From Ralstonia insidiosa (lineage in GTDB: Bacteria > Pseudomonadota > Gammaproteobacteria > Burkholderiales > Burkholderiaceae): 64,000 bases of DNA. Shown here piece after piece: positions 44,837 through 54,858 of this stretch (positions within the stretch are counted from its first letter, which is position 1; each line of letters starts with the position of its first letter). A model generated the notes under the pieces. It was not told where the DNA came from, searched no databases, and saw only the letters and a program-made list of their open reading frames with translations. Position numbers and translations under genes: made by a program. Location: contig NZ_VZPV01000003.1 in assembly GCF_008801405.1 (NCBI RefSeq), forward strand, positions 248,001 to 312,000. Reading direction: 5' to 3'.

Positions 44837-44852
44837 TGGCCCGGGTTTTGCA
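44837..44852 (+). promoter_or_regulatory. Sigma-54 promoter of the aldehyde dehydrogenase gene
   Basis: TGGCCCG-GGTT-TTGCA matches TGGCACG-N4-TTGCA with one mismatch. GG and GC lie 10 bp apart as required. Predicted start near 44863, 55 bp before the ATG. Confidence 0.8.
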
Positions 44853-44917
44853 GATGACGACCGGACACAGCGCAGACATGACGCTGCGGTCATCACTCAA
44901 ACATCAGGAGACAACCC

Positions 44918-46438
<1,521 letters not shown>

Positions 46439-46468
46439 TGGTGTAGCAGCGGGTAGTTAGCAGGAACA

Positions 46469-46504
46469 GGCAGGCGCGCGGTCATCGACACCCGCGCGCC
46501 TGCC
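46469..46504 (+). terminator. Strong 13-bp hairpin after the ALDH gene
   Basis: GGCAGGCGCGCGG pairs perfectly with CCGCGCGCCTGCC around a 10-nt loop, 30 bp after the ALDH stop. No T-run follows, so it may be a Rho-assisted terminator or an mRNA 3'-end stabiliser. Confidence 0.6.
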
Positions 46505-46561
46505 GCTGACCTGCGGGGCAATGACTTCGCAGGCAAATACAAGAGAAGAGGAGACAGGGCC

Positions 46562-46624
46562 ATGCGCCAATCACACACGCTGTCGCGTGACGGCGGGTGT
46601 CTGCCTGTTGCCATTGATTCCTGA
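46562..46624 (+). CDS. Possible 20-aa leader peptide upstream of the TonB receptor
   Basis: ATG 46562 follows GAGGAGACAGGGCC, a better ribosome site than many genes here. It encodes 20 residues, MRQSHTLSRDGGCLPVAIDS, ending at TGA 46622-46624, with a 10-bp palindrome (CCTGATCAGG, about 46619-46628) at its stop. It could be a translated leader or chance. Confidence 0.3.
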   Translation: MRQSHTLSRDGGCLPVAIDS

Positions 46625-46718
46625 TCAGGGATCGCCATCGCCACGCCTTTCTTTTCCTTTGGGATGTCCGCTTGCACACCCAGGGCACGGCGAAAGAGAA
46701 AAACCAGGGAGACACGCT

Positions 46719-49319
46719 GTGCATTCAAGCACTCGCCATCTGTGCCAAGCCGCACCCCGCGCGAGCGGTGTGGTGTTGGCGCTCGCCGCTGCCGGGCTGC
46801 ATTCGCCGGCATTGGCCGAGGACCGGATCATTGCCGTGGCCTTGCCAACGGCCGAGGTCGTTGGCTCGACGCCGATCGACAGCATTGGCGTCCCGCTGTC
46901 GCAGTTTCCGGCCAACGCGCAGCGCATCAGCGCAAAGGACATCCGCGAGCAACGCAGCTCGAATCTGGCAGACGCGCTGAACGACAACCTTGGCCAGGTC
47001 AGCGTCAGCAACGGATCCGGCAACCCGTACCAGAACGACGTCAACTACCGTGGGTTCCAGGTGTCGTCGCTGCTGGGCGTGCCGATCGGAGTATCGGTCT
47101 ACTTTGACGGCGTGCGGATGAACGAGCCCTTCGGTTCGATCGTGAATTGGGATCTCATTCCTATGAACGCGATGTCCAGCGTCAACATCCTGCCGGGCTC
47201 TAACCCGATGTTCGGGCTCAATACCCTGGGCGGGGCACTCGTCGTCAATACGAAGAATGGAAAGGACTACCCTGGAACGTCGATCGACGTGCTTGGCGGA
47301 TCGTTCGGCCGCAAAGCCGTGAGCTTCGAGACCGGCGGTGTCGACGAGGCGCACAACCTCGACTATTTCGCGGCCGGCAACTTCGATAAGCAGGACGGCT
47401 TTCGCGACCACTCTGGTTCGGAGGTCAAGCAACTGTTCGGCAAGGCACGGTGGCGCGGCAATGAAGGCGCGACCCAACTGGAGCTGTCTGCGGCGCTGGC
47501 GGACACGTCGCTGAACGGCACGCAGTCGCTGCCAGCAGACATGATGTCGAACCGCAGCGCCGCCTATACCTGGCCGGACACCATCTCAAACCGGATGGCG
47601 CTGCTGAACCTGAAAGGCAGCCATTGGCTGAACGACAACAATCAGCTTGCCGGCAGCCTCTACTACCGCAAAGCCAACCTGCACAACGTCAACAGCAACG
47701 CGCAGTTGGACGACGGCTGTTTCAACGACGATGGCTCGCTGGCAACGACCACGGCCCGCGGCGCCACCACCTACAAATGCGCGAACAAGGCGCCGAATGG
47801 CACCGCCGTGAATTCCGTGACGGGTGCCAGAGCGCTGGCGCTGGGCTATGGCCGCTGGACCAGTTCCATCAATACCAGCCTGGTCGATTCCGCCACGCAT
47901 GAGGACACGGTGGGCTCGTCCCTCCAGTGGTCGAATTTCGATAACCTGGCAGGGCACAAGAACGCGTTCACGCTGGGCGGCGCGTTTGACCATTCGCGCA
48001 TCACCTATGACCAGACCACCTACCTGGCCCGGTTGATCAACTACCAGACGGTGGTGATCCCCAATCAGGAATACGGCTTCACCGCCAATGGGTTGGCACC
48101 GTCCGCATCGAACCCCGCGTCGTTTACCGGCAGCAACGTCATCGGGGCGGTGAACCTGACGTCCAACGTCAACAACTTCAGCGCGTACTTCACCGATACG
48201 TTCAGCGTGACGGAAAAGCTGAGCGTGACCGCGTCCGGCAGCTTCAACTACACCGTGCTCAACCAGGGCGGTGCAAACCGCAAATTCCTGAACGAAGACG
48301 GCGGCTACACCTGGACGGACAGCATATCGGGCACGTCGTACTACAACCCCGACTACCTGGGCGCTTATCGGTATGCGAACTCGGGGTCGGGTGTCGCATC
48401 CAGCCCGAATGGCGTTCCGGCGGGGTCGGTGGCGGGGCCGGAAACCAACGGCCTTGCCGGTTCGCACCACTATCAACGGTTCAACCCGGCACTGGGGTTC
48501 AACTACGACCTTGGCAAAGGGCAGGGCATCTTCGGCAGCTACAGCGAATCGATGCGGGCCCCGACCTCGATCGAGCTCTCGTGCGCCGATCCGAACAGCC
48601 CGTGTTCGCTGCCTACCGGCTTCAATGGCGACCCTGACCTGAAGGCCGTGGTGGCTAAAACCATCGAGTTCGGCGGGCGTGGAAAGGTGGGCAAGTCCAC
48701 CTACTGGAGCGCGTCAGTCTACGACTCGCGGCTCAGCAACGACATCCAGTTCATTGCCACGTCGAACACGTACGGCTACTTCGCCAACGTTGGCAAGACC
48801 GAACGGCGTGGTTTCGAGGTGGGCGCCAGCACGACGATCGACAAGTTGAGCCTGTCGGCCAACTTCGGCTACGTCGATGCGATCTACAAGTCGGCATTCA
48901 CCACCGCCAGCGGACAGAACGTGGTCAGCGGCAACAAGATCCCCGGCATCCCCGCCAAGACGCTCAAGCTGGGGGCGTCGTATGCGTTCAGCCCCAGCTT
49001 CTCGGTGGGCGGGAACGTGATGCTGGTCAGCAAGCAATTTGCCCATGGCAACGAAAGCAATGCGGACCCGAATGGCGTGGTGGCTGGCTACGGTCTCGTC
49101 AATCTGAACGTGCACTACAAGCCGATGAAGAACCTCGAGATTTCGGCCTACATCAACAACGTGTTCAACAAGCGCTACTCCACGTATGGCCTGTCGGGCA
49201 CCACGAGCATCTACACGCTGGCGACGCAGCAGTTCATGACGCCAGCACCCCCGCGTGCGGTCTGGATTGGACTGACCTACTCGTTTGGCGGCAAGGCTTC
49301 CAGCGCGGACAAGGACTGA
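46719..49319 (+). CDS. TonB-dependent outer-membrane receptor
   Basis: Receptor of 866 aa. I choose GTG 46719 because GGGAGACACGCT precedes it and the product then starts with a signal peptide (MHSSTRHLCQAAPRASGVV to ALA). The plug domain (about 45-165) has RISAKDIREQRSSNLADAL and ends VNTKNGKD; a 22-strand barrel follows. The C-terminus has the barrel end YSFGG with a short extra tail. The ligand is unknown. It sits with a YncE-like propeller, as PqqU (YncD) does with YncE in E. coli, and next to a lanthanide-type dehydrogenase, so PQQ or a lanthanide chelate are the ligands to consider. Confidence 0.9.
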   Translation: MHSSTRHLCQAAPRASGVVLALAAAGLHSPALAEDRIIAVALPTAEVVGSTPIDSIGVPLSQFPANAQRISAKDIREQRSSNLADALNDNLGQVSVSNGSGNPYQNDVNYRGFQVSSLLGVPIGVSVYFDGVRMNEPFGSIVNWDLIPMNAMSSVNILPGSNPMFGLNTLGGALVVNTKNGKDYPGTSIDVLGGSFGRKAVSFETGGVDEAHNLDYFAAGNFDKQDGFRDHSGSEVKQLFGKARWRGNEGATQLELSAALADTSLNGTQSLPADMMSNRSAAYTWPDTISNRMALLNLKGSHWLNDNNQLAGSLYYRKANLHNVNSNAQLDDGCFNDDGSLATTTARGATTYKCANKAPNGTAVNSVTGARALALGYGRWTSSINTSLVDSATHEDTVGSSLQWSNFDNLAGHKNAFTLGGAFDHSRITYDQTTYLARLINYQTVVIPNQEYGFTANGLAPSASNPASFTGSNVIGAVNLTSNVNNFSAYFTDTFSVTEKLSVTASGSFNYTVLNQGGANRKFLNEDGGYTWTDSISGTSYYNPDYLGAYRYANSGSGVASSPNGVPAGSVAGPETNGLAGSHHYQRFNPALGFNYDLGKGQGIFGSYSESMRAPTSIELSCADPNSPCSLPTGFNGDPDLKAVVAKTIEFGGRGKVGKSTYWSASVYDSRLSNDIQFIATSNTYGYFANVGKTERRGFEVGASTTIDKLSLSANFGYVDAIYKSAFTTASGQNVVSGNKIPGIPAKTLKLGASYAFSPSFSVGGNVMLVSKQFAHGNESNADPNGVVAGYGLVNLNVHYKPMKNLEISAYINNVFNKRYSTYGLSGTTSIYTLATQQFMTPAPPRAVWIGLTYSFGGKASSADKD

Positions 49320-49341
49320 ACGCATTGAAGAAGACACGATC

Positions 49342-50406
49342 ATGAAAACACGCACGTACACCGTTCAGATAGCCACGTTGATCTGCGTAGGCTTGCTGTC
49401 CACTGTCCAAGCCGTTGCAGAGGTGCCCGATCCCGTCGCCTATGTCACGAACCAAGGGGGTGGCGTGACCATGCTGAATGCCCGCACGCTCAAGCCCGTT
49501 GCCGAGATTGCCGTGGGCAAGGACCCGCGCGGGCTTGCCGTAACTCCGGATGGCCGCTGGTTGCTGACGGCCAATCAGGGCAGCGCGGACGTGTCCGTGG
49601 TCGATACCGGCACGCGCAAGGAAATCAAGCGCATCGCGGTCGGCCGGAATGTGGAGTTCATGCGTATCTCGCCAGATGGCCTCCGGGCGTTCGTGACCTA
49701 CGAGCCCTCGTCGGAAGGCGGGCCGCCTGGCAAGAGCGATCAGGCGAAGAAAGACGACAAGGATGACGCCCCGGCCGAAGTGGCCATCATCGATCTCAGT
49801 CAATGGGCCGTCGTTGGCCGTATCAAGGCGGCGCAGGAAACAGAGGCCATCGAGTTCTCGCCGGACGGCAAGTTGCTGCTGGTGGCCAACGAGGGCGACA
49901 ACACGGTCGGCGTGTACGACTTGTCTACGCTCAAGCAGATGCAGTCGGTGGATGTCTCATCGTTCGGCAATCGGCCGCGCGGCATCAAGATCGCGCCGGA
50001 TGGCAAAACCTACGTGGTGACGCTGGAAAACTCGAACAACCTGCTGTTGCTCGATGCCGGCTTCAAGCCGATCCGGGCGGTGCCGACCGGGCAGGGCCCT
50101 TATGGTGTGGCGTTCGATCGCGAGGGCCGATACCTCTGGGTGGCGGCCAGCCGTGCGGATCAGCTGCAGGTGTTCGATGCGCGCACCTTTGCGCCGGTGG
50201 CCGCCATTCCGGTCGGCAAACGCTGCTGGCACTTCAGCTTCACGCCCGATGCACAGAAGCTACTGCTGGCCTGCGGCCGATCGAACAGCGTGCAGGTGAT
50301 CGACCCGCAGAAGTGCGAGGTCGTCGATACGCTCCCCGGCTACAAGCTGCCATGGGGTGTGGTGACCTATCCAACCTCGGTCGGAAGCCTCGATGCGCCG
50401 CGCTAA
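49342..50406 (+). CDS. PQQ-catabolism-associated beta-propeller (YncE-like)
   Basis: Secreted protein of 354 aa with signal peptide ending at AVA. It is built from YVTN-type repeats: VAYVTNQGGGVTMLNARTL, PDGRWLLTANQGSADVSVVD, FSPDGKLLLVANEGDNTVGVYD. An acidic/lysine-rich insert (KSDQAKKDDKDDAPAE) interrupts one blade. This class regularly accompanies PQQ-dependent alcohol dehydrogenases. Twenty-two bp after the TonB receptor and overlapping the cytochrome b561 gene by 14 bp. Confidence 0.9.
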   Translation: MKTRTYTVQIATLICVGLLSTVQAVAEVPDPVAYVTNQGGGVTMLNARTLKPVAEIAVGKDPRGLAVTPDGRWLLTANQGSADVSVVDTGTRKEIKRIAVGRNVEFMRISPDGLRAFVTYEPSSEGGPPGKSDQAKKDDKDDAPAEVAIIDLSQWAVVGRIKAAQETEAIEFSPDGKLLLVANEGDNTVGVYDLSTLKQMQSVDVSSFGNRPRGIKIAPDGKTYVVTLENSNNLLLLDAGFKPIRAVPTGQGPYGVAFDREGRYLWVAASRADQLQVFDARTFAPVAAIPVGKRCWHFSFTPDAQKLLLACGRSNSVQVIDPQKCEVVDTLPGYKLPWGVVTYPTSVGSLDAPR

Positions 50407-50980
50407 CCGACCCGCTGGCCCGCTGATGCGAGGCGCTGCCACAACCTATGCGGGCCTCCAGATCACATTGCATTGGGCCAGCGCCTTGCTGCTGTTCGCG
50501 CTGTTTCCACTGGGCTACTACATGACCAGTCTGGCGAAGGGTGCCCCTGGAAAAGCGGCGTTGGTGAATCTGCATAAGTCGCTCGGGTTGACGGCCGCAC
50601 TGGTGATTGCGTGGCGCGTGATCGCGCGCATGCGCCAGTCCACACCGCCACCGATTCCCGGCCTGCATTGTTGGGAGACGGAGCTGGCGCGCATCACCCA
50701 CCGTCTGCTTTACATGTGCATGGTCGTGATGCCGCTCTCCGGCTACCTGGGCTCTTCGTTCAACCAGTACGGAACACGCTTCTGGGGTGTGCCGCTGCCG
50801 CGCTGGGGTTGGGTCGATAGCGCACTGCAGCACCTGTTCACCACGCTGCATGGCATGACTGCCTATCTGCTGCTCGGTTTGGTTGTGTTCCACGTTTCTG
50901 GGGTGATCAAGCATCAGTGGTTCGATGCGCAGCGCTGCGTGCAGCGCATGTTGCCCGGTCGTGGCGCCCCCACCCTGTAG
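50393..50980 (+). CDS. Cytochrome b561-family protein
   Basis: Four-helix membrane protein of 195 aa. Haem-ligand histidines are visible in LQITLHWASALLLF, VNLHKSLGLTAAL, ITHRLLYMCMVV and TTLHGMTAYLLLGL, the pattern of bacterial cytochrome b561. It would pass electrons between the quinone pool and periplasmic partners. Start at 50393 overlaps the propeller gene; ATG 50426 (MRGAATTYAGLQ) is an alternative. Confidence 0.9.
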   Translation: MRRANRPAGPLMRGAATTYAGLQITLHWASALLLFALFPLGYYMTSLAKGAPGKAALVNLHKSLGLTAALVIAWRVIARMRQSTPPPIPGLHCWETELARITHRLLYMCMVVMPLSGYLGSSFNQYGTRFWGVPLPRWGWVDSALQHLFTTLHGMTAYLLLGLVVFHVSGVIKHQWFDAQRCVQRMLPGRGAPTL

Positions 50981-51017
50981 GCCGAGGTATCGATGAAGAA
51001 CCCTGGTTCGGTTGCGC

Positions 51018-51034
51018 TGTTCCATTTCGCAACA
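51018..51034 (+). promoter_or_regulatory. Putative sigma-54 activator site upstream of the PQQ alcohol dehydrogenase
   Basis: TGTTCCATTTCGCAACA, a 17-bp dyad matching the copies near 44.76 and 59.8 kb. Centre about 115 bp before the predicted start. Confidence 0.6.
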
Positions 51035-51051
51035 GAACACACGATGTGTTC
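51035..51051 (+). repeat. Perfect inverted repeat next to the activator site
   Basis: GAACACA-CGA-TGTGTTC immediately follows the 17-bp dyad. It has the same TGTTC half-site in opposite orientation and may extend the binding region. Confidence 0.6.
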
Positions 51052-51114
51052 CGGTATGGCACGCACCGTGGCGGTTCGCCCCGTGTGAAACCGCAGTTTC
51101 ACGGCGTTTTCCGA

Positions 51115-51130
51115 TGGCACGGGATTTGCC
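51115..51130 (+). promoter_or_regulatory. Sigma-54 promoter of the PQQ alcohol dehydrogenase
   Basis: TGGCACG-GGAT-TTGCC matches the -24/-12 consensus at all but the last base, the best sigma-54 site in the window. Predicted start near 51141, 59 bp before the ATG. Confidence 0.85.
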
Positions 51131-51199
51131 CTGGGTCCCTCCGGTGTGACATCACACTGCCAGACCCGGACCATAAAGACAGAGGTAGAGGAGATAAGA

Positions 51200-52954
51200 A
51201 TGAGGACACTACGAGTGATTGCACTTGCGGCTGCCATGGCGGCAGCAAGTGTTGCCGTGCACGCGGCAACGCCCCCCGTCACCGACGCCATGATCGACAA
51301 CGACGCCAAATCGGCGGGCGACGTGCTGACCTGGGGCATGGGCACGCAAGGGCAGCGCTTTTCGACGCTCACCAAGATCAACACGAAGAACGTCAGCCAG
51401 CTCGTGCCGGCCTGGTCGTTCTCGTTTGGCGGTGAGAAGCAGCGCGGGCAGGAAGCCCAGCCGCTGATCTACAACGGCAAGATGTTCGTCACGGCGTCGT
51501 ACTCGCGCATCTACGCGATCGACCTGAAGACCGGCAAGAAGCTCTGGAAGTACGAGCAGCGCCTGCCCGAAGGCATCATGCCCTGCTGCGACGTCGTCAA
51601 CCGCGGCGCGGCGCTGTATGACAACCTGGTCATCTTCTCCACGCTCGATGCACAGTTGATCGCGCTCAACCAGGACACCGGCAAGATCGTCTGGAAAGAG
51701 AAGATCGACGATTACGCCGCAGGGTACTCAAGCACCGCCGCACCGTTGATCGTCAAAGGCATGGTGCTGACCGGCGTATCAGGCGGCGAGTTCGGCGTGG
51801 TGGGCCGTGTGGAAGCGCGCGATGCCAAGACCGGCAACCTGATCTGGACCCGTCCGACCGTCGAAGGCCACATGGGCTACAAGTACGACAAAGACGGCAA
51901 CAAGACCGAGAACGGCATGACCGGCACGCTCAACGCGAGTTGGCCCGGCGAGACGTGGAAGACCGGTGGCGCATCGACGTGGCTGGGCGGCACGTACGAC
52001 GCACAGACCGGCCTGGCCTACTTCGGTACCGGCAACCCGGGGCCGTGGAACAGCCACATCCGCAAGGGCGACAACCTGTATTCGTCGTCGACGCTGGCCA
52101 TCGACCCGAACACCGGCAAGATCGTCTGGCACTACCAGAACACCCCGAACGACGGCTGGGATTTCGACGGCGTGAACGAGTTCGTCACGTTCGACATGGA
52201 CGGCAAGCGCGTGGGCGGCAAGGCTGATCGCAACGGCTTCTTCTATGTGAACGACGCGAAGACCGGCAAGCTGCTCAACGCGTTCCCGTTCGTGAAGGTC
52301 AACTGGGCCACCAGCATTGACCTCAAGACCGGCCGGCCGAACTACGCACCGGACCACCGTCCGGGCGACCCGTCCGAGGCTACAGGTGAGGACAAGAAGG
52401 GCAAGTCGGTGTTTGCCGAGCCGGGCTTCCTGGGCGGCAAGAACCAGATGCCCATGGCGTATAGCCCGCAGACCGGCCTGTTCTACGTGCCTGCCAACGA
52501 GTGGGGCATGGACATCTGGAACGAGCCGATCAGCTACAAAAAGGGCGCCGCTTACCTGGGTGCCGGCTTCACCATCAAGCCGCTCAATGAGGATTACATC
52601 GGCGCCCTGCGCGCGATCAATCCGAAGACCGGCAAGATCGAGTGGCAGATCAAGAACAACGCGCCGCTGTGGGGTGGTGTGATGACCACCGCCGGCGGCC
52701 TGGTGTTCTGGGGCACGCCCGAGGGCTACCTGAAGGCGGCCGATGCCAAGACCGGCAAGGAACTGTGGGAATTCCAGACCGGCAGCGGCATCGTCGCGCC
52801 GCCGGTCACCTGGGAAGACAACGGCGAGCAGTTCGTCGCCGTCGTGTCGGGCTGGGGTGGCGCCGTGCCGCTGTGGGGCGGTGAGGTGGCCAAGCGCGTG
52901 AATTTCCTGGAGCAGGGCGGTTCGGTCTGGGTGTTCAAGCTGCACAAGAACTAA
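51200..52954 (+). CDS. PQQ-dependent alcohol dehydrogenase, lanthanide-type signature
   Basis: Periplasmic quinoprotein of 584 aa with a signal peptide ending at VHA (about residue 22). The vicinal cysteines C129-C130 (IMPCCDVV) form the ring disulfide under PQQ. Metal ligands E197 (GGEFG) and N279 (GTGNP) and catalytic D321 are present. D323 in WDFDGVNE is the extra Asp that marks lanthanide-dependent XoxF/PedH enzymes; calcium enzymes have Ala or Ser there. There is no haem domain, so electrons go to separate cytochromes. GAGGAGATAAG precedes the ATG. Methanol, ethanol or longer alcohols are possible substrates. Confidence 0.94.
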   Translation: MRTLRVIALAAAMAAASVAVHAATPPVTDAMIDNDAKSAGDVLTWGMGTQGQRFSTLTKINTKNVSQLVPAWSFSFGGEKQRGQEAQPLIYNGKMFVTASYSRIYAIDLKTGKKLWKYEQRLPEGIMPCCDVVNRGAALYDNLVIFSTLDAQLIALNQDTGKIVWKEKIDDYAAGYSSTAAPLIVKGMVLTGVSGGEFGVVGRVEARDAKTGNLIWTRPTVEGHMGYKYDKDGNKTENGMTGTLNASWPGETWKTGGASTWLGGTYDAQTGLAYFGTGNPGPWNSHIRKGDNLYSSSTLAIDPNTGKIVWHYQNTPNDGWDFDGVNEFVTFDMDGKRVGGKADRNGFFYVNDAKTGKLLNAFPFVKVNWATSIDLKTGRPNYAPDHRPGDPSEATGEDKKGKSVFAEPGFLGGKNQMPMAYSPQTGLFYVPANEWGMDIWNEPISYKKGAAYLGAGFTIKPLNEDYIGALRAINPKTGKIEWQIKNNAPLWGGVMTTAGGLVFWGTPEGYLKAADAKTGKELWEFQTGSGIVAPPVTWEDNGEQFVAVVSGWGGAVPLWGGEVAKRVNFLEQGGSVWVFKLHKN

Positions 52955-53036
52955 GCGAGTCCGCGGTGTGCTGTGCGCTCCCAACAGTGCACAGCGCAGC
53001 GCGGCCGATTTACAGCGTCATGGAGTTGAGAACGTG

Positions 53037-53366
53037 ATGATGCGCAATGGAGTTGTTTCGCTGTTGGCCCTTGCGTCAACAGCATTCTGCGCGGCTGGTG
53101 CGCATGCCGCCCCCGATATGCAGGCCCTGGCTGACAAGAGCGGCTGCTTCTCGTGCCACAGCGTGCAGACCAAGATTGTCGGGCCGGCCTTCGTCGATGT
53201 GGCTGCGAAATACAAGGGCGACGCAGACGCGCCCGCCAAGCTGGCCAAGAAGGTACGTGAAGGCGGCAAGGGTGTGTGGGGCCGCATTCCGATGCCGCCG
53301 CACCCCAACCTCAATGAAGACGAGGCGAAGCAACTGGTGGCCTGGGTGCTGAGCGCAGGCTCCTGA
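53037..53366 (+). CDS. Small cytochrome c, probable electron acceptor of the alcohol dehydrogenase
   Basis: Monohaem cytochrome of 109 aa. The signal peptide ends near AHA, the haem site is CFSCH, and the Met ligand lies in RIPMPPHPN, the c551/c8 pattern. It directly follows the quinoprotein dehydrogenase gene. ATG 53037 is used; the preceding GTG 53034 is possible. Confidence 0.88.
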   Translation: MMRNGVVSLLALASTAFCAAGAHAAPDMQALADKSGCFSCHSVQTKIVGPAFVDVAAKYKGDADAPAKLAKKVREGGKGVWGRIPMPPHPNLNEDEAKQLVAWVLSAGS

Positions 53367-53392
53367 TTTTCTGCGTTGCTTGCGAAGGAAGA

Positions 53393-53418
53393 GGGCCGGC
53401 ATTGTCCGGCCCTTCTTC
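53393..53418 (+). terminator. Rho-independent terminator after the cytochrome c gene
   Basis: GGGCCGG-CATTGT-CCGGCCC followed by TTCTTC, 27 bp after the stop. It separates the dehydrogenase transcript from the convergent pqqE. Confidence 0.75.
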
Positions 53419-53429
53419 ATGGCTACCCG

Positions 53430-54614
53430 CTATGACGGTGTGAGGTGGCGCGAATTGGCATCGGTCCGGAACACGATGGGCACTTCGCCGGTGCGGGTGT
53501 CGCGCATCTTCCCGAAGCCGTTCATCGCAGCCATCCGGCCTTGCAGCACGACGGTCTGCAAGGTCCCGTGATCGGGCGAGCGGCCGCATGCCGGGTCGGC
53601 GCGTGTGGCATCGCCGGTTAGCAGATAGGCCTGGCAGCGGCAACCGCCGGCATCTTGCTCACGCGATTCGCACGACTGGCACGGCTCGGGCATCCAATGC
53701 GTGCCACGGAAGCGCTGGAAGGCATCGCTGGTCTGCCAGATCTCGCGCAGCGGCTGGTTGAGGACGTTGGGCAACTCCAAGCCCGGCAGCATGCGCGCCG
53801 AATGGCATGGCAGGGCCATACCATCGGGCGCGATGCCAAGGAATGTCGTGCCCCAGCCGTTCATGCACTTCTTGGCACGGTCTTCGAAATAATCCGGCAC
53901 CACGTAGAGTAGTTGACAGCGTTTGCCGATGCGAGTGCGGTACTCGTTCACCACGGCTTCGGCGTCGCGCAGCTGCTCGAACGTCGGCATCAGCGCCAGG
54001 CGGTTCTCCCATGCCCAGCCGTAGTACTGCGTGTTGGCGAGTTCCAGGTACTCGGCGCCAATCTCCAGCGCCATGTCGATGATGGCGCCCACGTGCGGCA
54101 GGTTGTGCCGGTGCATCACGCAGTTCATCACCATCGGATAGCCGTGCGCCTTGATCAGGTCGGCCACGCGGCGCTTGAGATCAAAGGTGCGCGTGCTCGA
54201 CAGGAAGTCGTTCAGCTCGCGTGTGGAATCCTGGAACGACAGTTGGATGTGGTCGAGCCCAGCGGCACGCAATGCGCCGAGCCGTTCATCGGTCAGGCCC
54301 ACGCCCGAGGTCACCAGATTGACGTAGAACCCGAGCTTGTGCGCGTGCGACACCAGCGTTTCGAGGTCCTTGCGCATCAGCGGTTCGCCACCGGATAGGC
54401 CGAGCTGCACCGCGCCCAGCGCCCGTGCTTGCGTGAAGACATCGCACCATTGCTCGGTGGTGAGTTCCCGATCGTGCTGCGTGTAGTCGACCGGGTTCGA
54501 GCAGAACGGACAATGCAGCGGGCAGCGATAGGTCAACTCCGCCAGCAGCCAGAGCGGCGGGCCCGGGAGCGGAGGCGGCGCAGCCTCAAACGAGCCAGCC
54601 GCGTTCGAATGCAT
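53430..54614 (-). CDS. pqqE: PQQ biosynthesis radical SAM protein PqqE
   Basis: Radical SAM/SPASM enzyme of 394 aa that links the Glu and Tyr of PqqA. The SAM cluster motif CPLHCPFC (CxxxCxxC) is near residue 30, followed by the GGEP motif in LSGGEPLMRK. The C-terminal SPASM cysteines are in MPEPCQSCESREQDAGGCRC. ATG 54614 (MHSNAAGSFE) overlaps pqqD by 29 bp. Confidence 0.95.
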   Translation of the reverse strand: MHSNAAGSFEAAPPPLPGPPLWLLAELTYRCPLHCPFCSNPVDYTQHDRELTTEQWCDVFTQARALGAVQLGLSGGEPLMRKDLETLVSHAHKLGFYVNLVTSGVGLTDERLGALRAAGLDHIQLSFQDSTRELNDFLSSTRTFDLKRRVADLIKAHGYPMVMNCVMHRHNLPHVGAIIDMALEIGAEYLELANTQYYGWAWENRLALMPTFEQLRDAEAVVNEYRTRIGKRCQLLYVVPDYFEDRAKKCMNGWGTTFLGIAPDGMALPCHSARMLPGLELPNVLNQPLREIWQTSDAFQRFRGTHWMPEPCQSCESREQDAGGCRCQAYLLTGDATRADPACGRSPDHGTLQTVVLQGRMAAMNGFGKMRDTRTGEVPIVFRTDANSRHLTPS

Positions 54615-54858
54615 GTTTGACAAAGGCGTGGACCTCCGGCGCGATGCCCTGCACGCCAAAGGCGGACTGCAGATCATCGATCAGCATGTCGAGGGTATGG
54701 GCGCCGTCGCAGCGCTGCAGGATCGCGGCGGCGCTGTCGTTGAGCGTGACCATGCCCTCGGGGTAGAGCAGCACCCAGCTCTGCTGCATGTCTTCCCACT
54801 GCAGCCGGAAGGTCCGGTGTAGCGTGGGGTGGCTGGGATCAGGCAGGGATGGCGTCAT
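54586..54858 (-). CDS. pqqD: PQQ peptide chaperone PqqD
   Basis: Small protein of 90 aa that presents PqqA to PqqE. The wHTH fold pattern is seen in FRLQWEDMQQSWVLLYPEGM, then LNDSAAAILQRCDGAHTLD. ATG 54858 (MTPSLPDPSHP) is taken because it fits family length; 54882 is also in frame. Overlaps both pqqC and pqqE. Confidence 0.92.
   Translation of the reverse strand: MTPSLPDPSHPTLHRTFRLQWEDMQQSWVLLYPEGMVTLNDSAAAILQRCDGAHTLDMLIDDLQSAFGVQGIAPEVHAFVKHAFERGWLV

Noticed and set aside
46661..46676. Sigma-54 promoter for the TonB receptor
   Set aside because: It has GG and TTGCA at the right spacing, but the -24 context (GGGATGT) is far from TGGCACG and only a half activator site lies upstream.
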